NCBI GenBank assembly: GCA_025890175.1
Contig: JANPYM010000001.1
Coordinates: 2,499,507 to 2,563,506, forward strand
Origin: Ciborinia camelliae
Lineage: Eukaryota > Ascomycota > Leotiomycetes > Helotiales > Sclerotiniaceae
Reading direction: 5' to 3'
Length of the DNA: 64,000 nt
The position numbers and the translations under genes were made by a program. Below, in pieces: positions 34,534 to 47,092 of the stretch. The notes beneath the pieces are model-generated. The model searched no databases, was not told the DNA's origin, and saw only the letters and a list, made by a program, of their open reading frames with translations. Within the stretch, counting starts at the first letter, position 1; the number at the start of each line of letters is the position of its first letter.

Positions 34534-37500
34534 GTTCACATCTACCCCTTCACGAAACAAACGAGAAGCTTGATGAAAATCGGCATTCTACCGATAGGCA
34601 TCCAGTCGTAATACTACTCTAGTCGATCATACGAAAGCTGAATCTAATGCGATCTTCGAGATTACCTGCGAAGCCCAAGAGGTGCGAACAGACACCATGC
34701 AGCGGAGAGGCTGATGGTGTATGAAACAAGCGTAGATAAGAGGGCAGATGAAGAAGTGTAATTCTAGAAAGAGACAAATTAGAGGAACAACTTGAACGGT
34801 GAGCTGCAAACAATGCGTACTTATTGATAGCAAAATCACAATGATCATGCCCGCATACCGCTTTGTGCACCTTAATGTTTTCTCACAGTTCATTGGTATT
34901 TTACAGATCCTCGTCCTCCCTTGTTTTCTCCCACTCCCATCGTCCTATACCAAAGACTCCTTAGAGCTACGAGTAGTTGAAGCAAAACAAAGAACGTCAC
35001 GGGAGACATTGAAAGAGTAGACAGAAAGCAAGAGGAAGAAATAAAGCTACGGAAGGAGAGAAAAGGAGACATAATAATGATTGCACATGCATAGCGAGCA
35101 ACAAAACCTCCTTATGCAGAGCAGATCTAAAATTGCTGGCCCTTCCTCATATCCTGATGATTGTCCATGTTACCTCTGTCTGACAGATCATTAGTATTTC
35201 CTAGATCTCGTCACTCGCCATCATCAGTCTGCCGCTATATAAACACCCAGTTCATCTCGAGCTCTGAGATATATATTGACAGTTCTGGGTTGTACTTCAC
35301 ATAGCTCTAAAATCACTCTTCCTCCATCCATGATTCGGCGATACTCCTATTCAACATCCTTCTCGCTTCAAATTCGCAGTATTGTTTAGCGAAGATCTTG
35401 GTATCTTCTCCGGTATGCCTGGATAACAGTTTATTGAGCTAGATCTCAAAACAGCGATCCAAAAGTATCGTCAAAGTATATGCCGTACATGCCGCGATGC
35501 TAGAAGAAGAACGCACCATGCTAGATAATGATCTACAGCATTTTATGCGAAGTGGGACAGATGAGAGAAGGGGAATTCGAAAGTTTCATGCTAAGATAGC
35601 GATGGGCAGCATATTCCACAAAGGACATAGGCGGGATAAAGACACTCAGATATAACTCGAAGGATTAAATTGCTACAGTTTTGGCGTATGCGAGGCAGTT
35701 AAAAGTCTAATTGCGAATATTTGCAAGAAAAGGGAGTGCGGATGCGCGATTACGAGAGTAGCAGGCTGAATTACGATTTGCAACAAAAAATACCAAGCAA
35801 CGTGCGTAGATGGTGAGTGCAACTATGAGTATAATTGGAATGATGTATATCCTCCGGTGGCATCGTAGACGATGTCACAACAATATCTAATTGATGTTAC
35901 TTGTAAGGAGAATGGGCGCAGATGCGAGAAGAACTTGAAAGCAGCATATTAAGATGAAGATGCGCAATCTGTTGAGCAAGGAAGAAGGATTCTAGACGGG
36001 GACAAAATACAAAGATGAGGGTATATATGTTGCAGTGTGATAAGATATGACACAATTTCTATATGCGATATTTTGCAGGCAAACAGGCAGAGTTGTTGAA
36101 GCCATTAATTACACTACACCGTCAGCATGCATTGGGATTGAAATCTTTACTAGGTAGGTTAGAACAATTAAGGGGGTTAAAATTATTAATGAAAGGAAGG
36201 ATATACTTCAGTTTAGTACTTTCTATTCCACGTCTATACAACATCTATTTGATTCTACTTACAAGAATAAGAGACAGCACCGTTGTAGTCTTTGATCACA
36301 CTAAAGTGATCTTATTGGAATGCATCGAGTCAAAAGTCTCTTGATACGTGGGAAACTAACAGGAAAGAAAAGCCGGAATATAATTGGGATGATGGATATT
36401 CTACAGCGAAAGCATACACAAAACAATATGTCTCTTTCATTACGTATAACAAAATATGGCAGCGTTGTTGTAGTCACTTGTTCAACTACGTACCTCCTAA
36501 TCCACCATTAATCTTAACATGGGTTAATTTTGCCCTGTTGGGTTTTACCCATCAACTGTCCCACCCACAAAAGTCTGCGTAGCTATTCAACCCACCAACT
36601 CTTAAACTCCAGTCCCATACTTTTCCGCCATAACCTTCAAGGCACGCAGGAGAATCCATGCTAAGTAAGGGGTAACAACTCAGCACGGGCCTCTTTTAGC
36701 TTCTAGGTTCCAACCCTCCTCAATTTAGCGAACGGAAGAACATAGAGCTATGGCTGCTTAGGTATTATAAGTACTGATCACTGTTTCACATCACCTAAAT
36801 ATCGTCTAATCTAGTTCAAATAGGGAGCTCTTATCATCGTCGAACTCTGGGTACCTATAACGAGACATGAACGTTTATTCGCAAACCTTGATTGAAGGAA
36901 TTCAAATTGAAAACCTTAATTCCTTAATTCAAAGACACAAAATGGCGAATTAAGGAAAACAAGAAAATATATTTACACTTTTCAAAGGTAAATCGAGATG
37001 ATTTTCCAGTTGTTGAAAGATATACTGTAGAAAAATCATGCTACTACTAGTTAAATCAAAGTCCACCTCGCCGGCAATTCCCCCCCTTTTCAAATCACCA
37101 CCATATTCTTCCTAGTCTCATGACCACGATCTGTAGGTGTATTCCAGAAACGAGGTGTGGAGGGAAGGCCTCCAGTAGAAAACCAGAAGAAAAATGACTC
37201 GATATGAAAAGATTTGGGGTTCTTTTAGTAAAGACCTACTACTGATAATTTGGAAATCTTAATTAATGGTCTATGTATTATGTTTTATATAAAATAAAAT
37301 TCCTTTGCATTGGATGAAGCTTGAAGGATTTAAGACCGAGTATCATATCGTGGCCTCCCGTTTTAATACACTGACTAACCTTACAATTTCGCTAGATCGG
37401 ACTGAACCAAAACTCTGCATGAAATTTCATAGACTATCTAGAGCCACATTTCTCATTAACATTCATCTTCATTCGTCATTATTCCCGTTTTCAGTAGTTT

Positions 37501-38900
37501 CATCGTTCCACAGCAAATATTTTCCTTCAATGTAGAGATATAAGCAGAATGTTTGAGTACTGGAATACAAAATCTCAAACGAATCTTATTCCAGCATAAG
37601 AGATCAGATGGAATATCACAGCAAACGAAATTAGATAGACGGGTACAACGGTTGATTCATCATGTGCCTTTCGCGATCTATGCCCCATTTCCCTGATTTC
37701 TAAACCTTTGGCCCTTGTAGGTTGTATATATTACTTTGTGGATTCTGTATGTGTGCAATTCAAATTTTTACATTGGTTGGATTGCTAGATGGTTGGATGG
37801 CTGGAAATAGAGAGGTATATTTTCTGATCATTACCTGAGTACCTTGAGATAGATGATCGCCTTCTTACCTTCCAGCGCTTCACGAACGATCATCCCCTAT
37901 ATTTCAATCTGATTAGATGAGCACGCGTGAATGAATCTCTAATTGCATTCCAAACAACCGGAAATTGGGGAGGTTATTATGAGAATTAGCAATAGAATGA
38001 TATGACAGGAAGAATAGAAAGTTATAACCACCGAGAAATAGAAATCCGATACGTTACTCTGAAACCTTTATGATGAGCATGCATTTGGAAGAGAATTAAC
38101 ATGTGAATAGGAATTTTTACCTTGTATTGTGTTGACTATACCATGACTGACATTGTTCCATCTGTATCCAGACAATAACAAATCCCATTAACTCCAGATC
38201 ACCCCGCTGGTCCTCCTTAGCTTCGGAACTCCAAATTTGGAGGAAAATCCGCGTTAGCTCACCAAGAAAAGACAATACAACGAGGCCTGGGAAATTTTGA
38301 AGTAGATCCAAGTCGATGAATCTCAAGCCACATTGAAGAAAACGTAAGAAATCCTGGATATATCGATCTTAGAATGTAACCGCGAGCCACTAAAAAACCA
38401 TCATGTTAAGAGTATATTTTTCGAGAATTTCTGGCTGGAAGGAGAATGTAGTGATGAACAAACATATTGAAGAACTTTGCGAGAGGGATAATTAACTTTA
38501 AACGAATCTTGCCAGTCTTCGCCATCTTCGTGGCTCAAAAGGCTACAGGCGCAGCATCTTTTGCCTGCCTACTAATACTACAGTACGAATCTCAATACTC
38601 CAAACTCCATGTCGGGGGTGGAAATGGGGATTTACTACCTACCTACCTACCTACCACAATCTTCAGCAGCATAACAAACCTCAAAATTCCATCCAAAGAA
38701 TCTCCATGTTCATCCTCTCTCCACTCGCGCCCACCCATCAAGCAACGCGCAATTTCCATCATCAAAGCAATACTTGTCTACAAGAACTTCCCAGTACCAG
38801 ATCACACCCAAACTCAGACATGTTATAACATACTTTCAAGAAACTCCCTCTCCGCTTCGACAAACTGCCAGAGCTCCGCTCCGAGTAATGGTATTGCGAT
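34534..38900. other. Long region without a supported gene
   Basis: Many short open frames on both strands, none over 160 codons and none with recognisable motifs or coherent exon structure. Between 35100 and 36520 the sequence has the mixed composition of a decayed insert. A segment near 36530-36600 (GGGTTTTACCCATCAACTG, then CCCACCC) differs sharply from its surroundings and may be the edge of a mobile element. From 36600 to 38450 it is ordinary AT-rich spacer. Confidence 0.4.
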
Positions 38901-39377
38901 AACGACACTCATCATCTATCTATACATAGGTACATATATTTGATATTGTATTACACACCCGCAATCAGATTCAGATTCAGATTCCGATTTAGATTTCTCA
39001 TGGGTTTCCTCTTTCTCGACCTCGACCATATATACCGGTATGTATATATGATACAATATATCCTCGCAAGAAAGATCCATTGTATCCGTCGAATTCCATT
39101 TGCGATTTGCGAGCCAAACCCCTATCTATCTATCTATCTATCTATCTAGGTACCTAGATAATCTAAGATCGATCTTCGCATGAGTTTCTTCTCAATGGCT
39201 TTTCAATTATATATATATATATATTGGCAACTCCATATACCAAACAACCATATATGACCAGATGCAAAATCTCGACTAGTGCGTACATCCCATCCCATCC
39301 CATCCCATCCCATCCCATCCCATCCCATTCCATCCCATATATACATACATATATACATACATATATACATATACCCA
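38637..39377. repeat. Cluster of microsatellites
   Basis: Includes (CCTA)n at 38638-38653, an AGATTC run near 38965-38990, (CTAT)n at 39122-39148, (TA)n at 39208-39224, (CATCC)n of about ten units at 39286-39338 and ATACAT repeats at 39339-39372. Open frames crossing this segment are translation of simple repeats and should not be annotated. Confidence 0.85.
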
Positions 39378-39439
39378 AGTAATTAACCTATACCATCCCT
39401 ATCACAACCGCACCCACCTACCCCCCCTATCCCCCTATC

Positions 39440-39449
39440 NNNNNNNNNN
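39440..39449. other. Assembly gap (10 N) flanked by duplicated sequence
   Basis: Ten N bases. The 62 bp before the gap (39378-39439) and the sequence after it (from 39450) are the same apart from two extra C bases in a poly-C run. Both begin AGTAATTAACCTATACCATC. This is what two contig ends that really overlap look like when joined by a nominal gap. Confidence 0.95.
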
Positions 39450-39598
39450 AGTAATTAACCTATACCATCCCTATCACAACCGCACCCACCTACCCCCTAT
39501 CCCCCTATCCCCCTATATCCCTATCCCCCTATCCTCCCCTCTCCATCATAAAAGATAAACACGCGCCAGTCATGGTATCCATTCCCACCTTAGGGACC

Positions 39599-39815
39599 TC
39601 CTCTCCTCTCCTCTCCTCTCCTCTCCTCTCCTCTCCTCAAAGCTAAGATTACAATTCTATCATTCTCTCTCCTCCTTTCTCCATTCTCTCTTTTCCTTTC
39701 TCCCTCCTCCCTCCTCCTTTCTCCATCCATCTCCAGACACCAGGGCCAATAAGTGTGGAAGAAAAAATCTCACATAATAAGTATAAGAGGACACCAACCA
39801 ACCAACCAACCAACT
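39599..39815. repeat. CTCCT and CCAA microsatellites
   Basis: (CTCCT)n of about eight units at 39599-39638, a pyrimidine-rich tract to about 39730, and (CCAA)n at 39793-39815. No gene in the surrounding 39450-40324 interval. Confidence 0.85.
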
Positions 39816-40324
39816 ACCTTTCTTTGAAGAAGAAGAAAAAGAAGAAGTTATATTAGCTGAGCATGAAGAGACGAGTCATGATGATTCTACATCTGAATGA
39901 GGATATTAGATAGCTAGATATATAGATATATAGATATCTAATATAACCTGCACAGTGCTGGGTCATTGCAGCAATATGTCATACTCCAAATAGGATCACT
40001 GTATGTAGGACAGTATCAGAGCGTTCACAATTGATTCGTTTTAAAAAGAAAAAAAAACCCAGTCACTTCCCAGATAGTACTCATGGCGCACATGATATTC
40101 GCCATGATGAGTATTGCAAAATGTAAAAAATTTCTTATATATTCATTTCCTTTATGGCAAAGATGCCCAATTCGCAGAGAGGAGGATATGGTATACCAAT
40201 CCACCATTTCATCCACATCCACATCCACCGTATCCCATTCACCTCATTCCGCACCATCCCTCTACGTACTCCATTTATCACATAGCAATGCCATGTTAGA
40301 GCTTCCTATTCATGCCTCTCTACC

Positions 40325-41773
40325 CTACGAAGTCAAAATCTTGGTCTCTTCGGCCGTCAAACCAAAGAGATGCAAGAGATCCAACAAGGTATCCCCATTC
40401 AACCTTGCCTGAGCCTGCATTTGCACCACAGGCTTTGCATTCCACGCCACTCCTAAACCAGCTACCCCCATCATCAACAAATCATTTGCACCATCACCAA
40501 TTGCTACAACCTGTTCTAACGCAACATTTTCCTTCTTCGCAATTTCTAAGAGTAGATCACGTTTCTTTTCCGCATTAACAATGGAGCCAAGAACTTCACC
40601 GGTCAAAGTATTGGTATTGGGATCGGATTCGAGGGTATTTGCGAATGCATAATCAATACCCAGGTGGTCAGCGAGCCATTGAGTCAAAGGAATGAATCCT
40701 CCAGACAGAACCGCAGTCTTAACACCCATTCTCTTTAGCGCGCGAATAAGTTCCGCGGCACCCTTGGTAGGTTTAATAACGCTTCTCAATTGTGTAAATA
40801 TATCCGCTTCTACTCCTCTCAGCAACTTCGCACGCTCACGAAGAGATGCAGAGAAATCCAATTCCCCATTCATGGCTCGCTCAGTAATTGCAGATACCGC
40901 ATCTTCAACTCCAATAGAGGCAGCAATCAAATCAATAACTTCTTGCTCGATAAGCGTGGAATCCATATCGAAAACCACGAGTCGGGGGTAACGTCGGAGT
41001 ACGGTATCATGTTGGAGAATAACATCAACATTCCATTCGCGCTCAAAGCGGTAGAGAAGTTCATGCTTACGCAGATCTTGAAGATCAAGGTATGTAGGAT
41101 CAGGAATGGGTGAGAATGTAAGTTCGACTATTGAGGGATGGTCGGGGTTATCGAGGCAGCGATGGGATGAAGAGAGGAAATCGGAACCGGATCTGGTCGG
41201 CAGAGACTGGATTAGGTGGAGGAAGGATGTGAGGCAAAGCTGTGAAATATAACTGCCATAGAGATGGTCGAGTGGTTCTGGATCTGGTGGTGGTGGCTCG
41301 AGTGGGAAGTTGGAGAGTGTACGAACAGGTGCAAGATTGGGTGGGATGGCGCGGGAGGTAGAAGTCACAGATGATCTGGATGGGGAAGAAGATGGCGAAG
41401 GAGAGCGATCGGGTGGATAATCGGTGATTGACACACGAGGGGATTTCGTCTTGTAAATAAGTGTTGCAATCATTCGATCGGAGACTGTATCTGTAGCGGG
41501 TTGGCAGTTCGGGTGTGACAAGGTATGGTTGAGCCCACTGTCAACAATTTTCGGGGGATGTTGTGGAGAAGGAACTCCATTATAAGGAGTGAAAGACTTA
41601 ATGGGAGATGAGATGGCGCTCCCTTGAAGGCCCTCAACTATGCTATCTATGCCATGATGACCATCTTGCTGTGGTGGACGATATTGTTGATGTTCTTGAA
41701 GGTAAGACCGACTGCGCATGTTACTGCCGAAGCTAGGACGCGCAGTTTTTGCTGATGTTTCATTTTCGGCCAT
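40325..41773 (-). CDS. SER2: Phosphoserine phosphatase
   Basis: Hydrolyses O-phosphoserine to serine, the last step of serine synthesis, in the cytosol. Single frame of 482 residues from the ATG at 41771-41773; an upstream TTG in the same frame was rejected. The HAD nucleophile motif VFDMDSTLIEQEVIDLIAA lies near residue 265. It is followed by a cap segment with RAMNGELDFSASLRERAKLL, motif II in VKTAVLSGGFIPLTQWLAD, the Lys of motif III within NAEKKRD, and motif IV VAIGDGANDLLMMGVAGLGV near residue 428. The C-terminus ends LLHLFGLTAEETKILTS. The first ~160 residues are a Ser/Pro-rich extension; residues about 160-255 occupy the place of the regulatory N-terminal domain seen in SerB proteins. 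Fungal members often have such extensions. Assignment is firm. Confidence 0.95.
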   Translation of the reverse strand: MAENETSAKTARPSFGSNMRSRSYLQEHQQYRPPQQDGHHGIDSIVEGLQGSAISSPIKSFTPYNGVPSPQHPPKIVDSGLNHTLSHPNCQPATDTVSDRMIATLIYKTKSPRVSITDYPPDRSPSPSSSPSRSSVTSTSRAIPPNLAPVRTLSNFPLEPPPPDPEPLDHLYGSYISQLCLTSFLHLIQSLPTRSGSDFLSSSHRCLDNPDHPSIVELTFSPIPDPTYLDLQDLRKHELLYRFEREWNVDVILQHDTVLRRYPRLVVFDMDSTLIEQEVIDLIAASIGVEDAVSAITERAMNGELDFSASLRERAKLLRGVEADIFTQLRSVIKPTKGAAELIRALKRMGVKTAVLSGGFIPLTQWLADHLGIDYAFANTLESDPNTNTLTGEVLGSIVNAEKKRDLLLEIAKKENVALEQVVAIGDGANDLLMMGVAGLGVAWNAKPVVQMQAQARLNGDTLLDLLHLFGLTAEETKILTS

Positions 41774-42740
41774 CCTGCTTAGATTTGGAGGTCTTGAATA
41801 TATTTCCTCCAAATATTGAACCTGTACCGTACGGGGGAGTTAAGAATCCGGTTCTGCGACGATTAATAGAGAGGTAGGGTGGGGAGCTTTCATTTGTCGC
41901 GACTCGTGAGATTGATTGCGGGAGGGGTACTTTAGCGTCATTACACCAACCAATTGGAAGTTACCAATAGTTGATTATTTTAACCGATGTTCGACCGAAA
42001 ATAGGTATATATTATATAAATATCTACCTTAATCACTATCTACCGCTATATCCTTTTCTTACTTCAGCATTATTATTATAGTTATTAATCAATATATCTA
42101 TCTAGGTTTACAAAACATATAAAAAAGGCAGAAAGAGGAGTCGAAACTTGGATTGCTCTAAATAAGACCTCATCGAACTATATAGGTACCTAGGTATGCT
42201 CTTCCCATTCGGCTGCTCATACCTATTTGAAAGTACCAGATAAACATCCATATGCAATCAATGAACACAAAGTATACAGAGTACACATACTGATTCTACT
42301 GTATTACTGCCTACGTACAAAAGTGTCACTCAAAAGCAAGATGCTACTGTAGTTCATTTCATTGTAATCTACATTTTCACATCCGTAACACAAATAATAT
42401 GAGGACATTGATTTGATATGTTATTCCTTTTATCTTCATGTAGCTATTTCATACAACCTTGCCAAATAACTAACTTCTTTCATAGCTCATTTTGCTGGGT
42501 TATAAAAGCATCATGCTGTAAATGAAGCTGATATGCATTAATTGACATAATAGTCATTTTGGGCCTTCCTTCTTTCCTTCCATACATCAAAGAAAAAAAG
42601 TCATGATAAAAAAAAGAAAAATAAGATAGCAGAAGAAAACATTTGTTTCGATTGAATACAATCAAAATGTCAAAAAGAAAGCAAGTCTAGAAGCGAAAAT
42701 TTGTGGTTGAGCTCAATGCTCGGTGTACTGTACTCGATTC
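41774..42740. other. Spacer
   Basis: Promoter of the phosphoserine phosphatase gene and the 3' flank of the mucin-like gene. AT-rich; no supported gene. Confidence 0.5.
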
Positions 42741-45700
42741 TCACCAGAACCAACGACGAACACTACTGGCATCTCTATTCTGTTTCTTATTGGGCCAGGT
42801 TACCCAGCCATAAGAGGATGGTTGAGGGGGTACGTAGTATGGAGGTGGTGGTGGAGCATAAGTTGGTGGTGAATAGGACGAGGTTGGTGTAGAATCACTT
42901 GTGGAAGGCGCGGCGCTTGAAGAGTCTGTGGATGAAAGCGTTGAACTAGAGTCAGAAGTTGATGCTGACGAGAGAATAGAAGAAGAATTTGCGCCAGCAA
43001 ATGAACCAGTCGAAACGGATGTTAAAAACGTAGATGGAGTTGATGTTGCTGACGTAATCGACGTACCGAATGCTCCTTCAAAATAACATTAGTAAGATTT
43101 CAGGAGATTTTGCATGCTTAACTTACCTGAGGGCGAAGATGTAGTTGGGAAAACTCCAGTGCTGGTGTTGGATGAGCCAGTGGTTGAATACGAAGACAAC
43201 GAGGTTTCCCCAGAGACTTGGCTGGAAGTAGATCCATTCGGATCATAAGTGCTGGCAGATGAGGTCGGAGACACCGAAGTACCATTACCGATAGTGGTTG
43301 GGTTGCCCGAGACAGAGGATGGATTTGAACTTGAGACGGGTGAAGTTCCTGATGGTCCAGTTGGTCCACTAGTTAAGGTTCCATTTGAAGAAGTTGGGTA
43401 TGGAACTGAAGAGGGTGAGCCAGCATCAGTACTCGAACTTCCTGTTCCTAGAGGTAATGTGAGAGTACTTGATGGATAACTTCCAGAACCGAAAGGCGTT
43501 GATGTAGCTGCACCTCCTGTACCTGTGCCGATGGGCGAAAGAGTGTAATTTCCATACGGGTAAGATTGCGAAGATGCTACCGAAGAACTGATGCCACCTG
43601 AGACGCTTGATGATGGTGAACTACCGGTACTTAGTGGAGCAGATGTGACAGAAGTGAGAACACCAGAGACTGAAGTACCTGAATCAGTTGGCCCTGCGGT
43701 TGTTGTGCCGTTGGAGATCGGGTATGGTGCAGTATATGGAAGAGACGAACTAGCTCCTCCGGATATGCCAGAGGTAAGACCTACAGATACAGAAGTGCCA
43801 GGGCTCGTAGGGCCAGCCGTTGCTGTAGCATTATAAATTGGATATGGTCCATAAGAAATGATTGATGAACTGATCCCTCCCGATACAGTAGACGGCAGAG
43901 AACTTCCGGGGCTTGAAGCACCGGTACTAGATGAACTAGATGAACTAGATGAAAACCCACCTGACACTGAACTTGGGCCTCCGGTTCCTGAACCTGTTGG
44001 ACCATATGTACATGAAGTACTATTTTCATAAGGATAGTATGGAGTGGATGATCCCGCAGAAGAGCTAACAATCCCCGAGACAGAAGATCCCGAGGTACCG
44101 GTTCCTAGGAAAGAAGATGTTGGTGCAGATTCTGTACCGGTTGGTCCAGCGGTGGTTGAAGCATTGTTGCCTGTCGGATAAGGGGCACTGACAGATAGGC
44201 TGGAACTAATACCCCCAGAAACGCTTGATCCTGTGGGGCCAACTGCACCACTTGATACCGATGTTGAGTTAAGCGGGTAAGTCGGGTATATAGAAGTGTA
44301 TGATGAAGCTCCTGTCGATAAGACACTGCTTCCCGAAGAACCAGAAGTCAAAGGTGCAGTGCCGAGGTAGGTTGAGCTGGCCAGGGCGGTCGAATTTGTG
44401 TACAAAGGTGACGAAGCACTAGGGCTTGACACTCCGCCAGAAACACTTCCACTTGGTGAAATTCCTGTTCCTGTTGGATAAGGGTAGGTAAGTGGTGCAG
44501 TCCCTGAAGAGACAATCGAAGTCGTTGGAACTGATCCTGATGTCGAATTCGTGTAAGGAGCACTACTACCACTTGAACTTCCAGATGCTGATGATGAGAT
44601 GCTGGAAGTAACAGGACCGGTTACTGAAGCCGAAGTATTTGTGTATGAGCCTGCAGATGATGAGCTGGCAGAAATATACGAGGATGGTGATGTACCAGTT
44701 GGGCCAACAGGAATGGAAGAATTTCCAAGCGTGTAAGGTGGAACAGTCGAGATTGGGGACGCAGATGTTGCGGGCCCAGTACTTGAAGCTCCAGAAGAAT
44801 GGCTAGGAACACTTGAGCTTCCACTTGTTGTCTCTCCAGCTGTAGTGGTTGTACCGGCCGAAGGAGCAGTTGTTGTTTCTCCTCCTGATTGAGGTGCAGT
44901 TGTCTCGCTTCCAGATGGGGCGGTTGTTGTCTCGCTTCCAGATGGGACGGTTGTCGTCTCACTTCCTTGTGGAGTGGTTGTCGTTTCTCCACCTGCCGGT
45001 GTAGTTGACTGGCCTCCAGATGGTACCGTGATGGTAGGAGTGATTGTGTAGGTCTCAGTGCTGATCACCGTGGAGCCCAAGCTTTCAGAACTAGTGACAG
45101 AGGAGCTCTGACTAGCAGAAGATTCTGAACTGATGGGTGTCGAATATGAAGCACTGGTGACCACTGAAGAAGTTGGCAAAGCACCTGTTGGAGATGTACT
45201 CTCTGTTCCGGTTTCTGTTGAAGGCGTGCTGCTACCAACGTTTCCCGGAGTAGTGGTGGCACCAGTGTTCAAACAAGAACACGCAGATGAGATTCTTGAA
45301 GGCGAATCATGGCATTGAGAAACATATGTAGGGAGATTCGTAGTGGCAGTGTTCTCGGTCAAAGTATATGTAGCACAGAATGGACCAACAATGGAAGAAG
45401 ACCGGATGAATTCACGAAGACAATTGTTATGATCGCAGTGAGCAGTATGAGTGGTACTTGGAGTTGTAGAAGAGTTTTCTGATGAAGTAGTACCAGATGG
45501 CCCATATGTACCCGCAGATGTTGTTGACGAACCTCCATTGGATCCTGAAGAGATAGTCTCTGTCCCTCCAGATGTTGTTGGCGAACTACCATTGGATTCT
45601 GAAGGGGCAGTCTCTGTTGCCGGGGCCGAAGTTCCAGGATCATAGCTCGAGACAGAAGTCGAAGAAGCTTCTGTAGCAGAAACCGAAATCGTGATTGTAG

Positions 45701-46157
45701 AGTATGCAATAGTGGAAGAAGTTACAGTAGAAGGATCGAAAGAGGCCGGGCCAGTAGAGAAACTAACGGGAGATGTGCCGGTGGAAAGTATACCACTGAC
45801 AGAGGAACCGGAGACAGAGGCTGAAGTAGATCCTAGTTCAGTAAGTATGTGATTTTTAAGATCGAGAAAGAAGGTTGATGACTGACCAATTTGAGTGCCG
45901 GATGATGAGGTCTGCTCAGGATCAACACTTGTGACTGGCTTTATTGTGTAGGTCGGCTGAGGACCATATCCATATGGCGTATAGTGATCTTGAATACCCT
46001 CTGCTCTCTCATAGATTGTATAATCACGAGGAGTAAACGCATCCGCATTGGCCTTACGAAGGTGTGGTTGAAGCCATTGTGGCAGAGCCCGAGCTGCAGG
46101 AACCAAGGCGAGAAGAATCGCGCTAGAAGCGAGTCTAGTGGTAATATTGACTTTCAT
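42741..46157 (-). CDS. Secreted Ser/Thr-rich mucin-like protein
   Basis: Exons 45887-46157, 43127-45832 and 42741-43075 join to 1103 residues. Residues 1-24 (MKVNITTRLASSAILLALVP followed by AARA) form a clear signal peptide. Near residues 220-290 a Cys module with six Cys is visible: HCDHNNCLREFIRSSS, GPFCATYTL, YVSQCHDSP and SACSCL. Spaced this way it recurs in fungal cell-surface proteins. The rest is about 800 residues of Ser, Thr, Gly and Pro with loosely repeated units such as SSVSGGISSS and GPTGTG, expected to be heavily O-glycosylated. The last exon ends with PPPPPYYVPP and a basic/aromatic RDASSVRRWFW tail, with no GPI-anchor hydrophobic end. Intron 1 is 54 bp and free of stops in the reading frame, so unspliced mRNA would also be translatable. 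Probable cell-wall or extracellular-matrix protein. Confidence 0.85.
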
Positions 46158-47060
46158 CTTGACCTATATAAAAGAGATCGAATCAGTGACTATCTAGGAA
46201 GAATCAATTGATTCAAAAGCAATAGGCTGCTGATTTCAAATTGGTGTTGAAAGTGTAAGGACTTATTCCTGTATGTATGTATGACAATGCTTGATTCCTA
46301 TAATACTAATGATGTTGATATCTTATATAGAGCGGCGAAGCACTGGCTTGTACGACAGCAGTTCGTACGGTCCCTTATGTACGGTGCGCCGACATAGGGA
46401 AGCTTCTATTGTGTAGAGAGAAGATTCAGAAGAATATAATGCATACCGTAGATATATCTATCACTTGACTTTTGATGACGAAGACAAACGAGTGTAATTT
46501 TGCAGATGCAAGTAACGAAGGGAGATCAGGATCAGTAGGACAGATTGATCCTTATCATAGGATATCTCCCAAAATAAATCGAAGTCTCGAAGACCGGAAC
46601 GTCGATTCGAACAGCTTCCTATCGAAGGAGATGGGATGGGATGAAAAGAAAGAGGCGAGAGGAGATGAGATGAGACGAAATAAATCGTGGCATGGGAAGT
46701 GAAAGGTTGAAATATATGGGAAGTGGAAGATGAAGATCGATGGAGATGGAGATGGAGATAAACATAAAAGAAGAAAAGATTAAAATAGAAAAGGTAAAAT
46801 CGCGCTAAGGTAAAGGTGAAAAATATCTACCTGGTACCTATCAATCAAGGTTCCTATCTATCAATAGTAAATAGTAGGTACTACCTAGGTAGTAGAAAAG
46901 ATCAAATGCATCTGCGCAATGATGATGATGATGAAAAATATCCATAAAGCTAACTGTTAATTCATTAAGCTACCTACCTAGTATTTTCCGTGGCCCCTCA
47001 CTTGATCCAGATTCGGCTCCAACTACTTCCACTTCCCGTCTCCAGGAAAGGAAGGAAGGA

Positions 47061-47092
<32 letters not shown>

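Noticed and set aside
35817..36460. Two segments sharing a TATAATTGGRATGATG phrase, possible repeat or pseudogene
   Set aside because: Similarity covers only about 20 bp at the start and does not extend.
38467..38943. 158-codon open frame
   Set aside because: Runs through CCTA repeats, has no motif and no splice structure.
39163..39378. 71-codon minus-strand frame with Gly-Trp-Asp repeats
   Set aside because: Translation of the CATCC and ATAC microsatellites.
43249..45645. Several plus-strand frames of 60-80 codons
   Set aside because: Antisense of the repetitive mucin-like gene; long open antisense frames are expected from its Ser/Thr codon bias.
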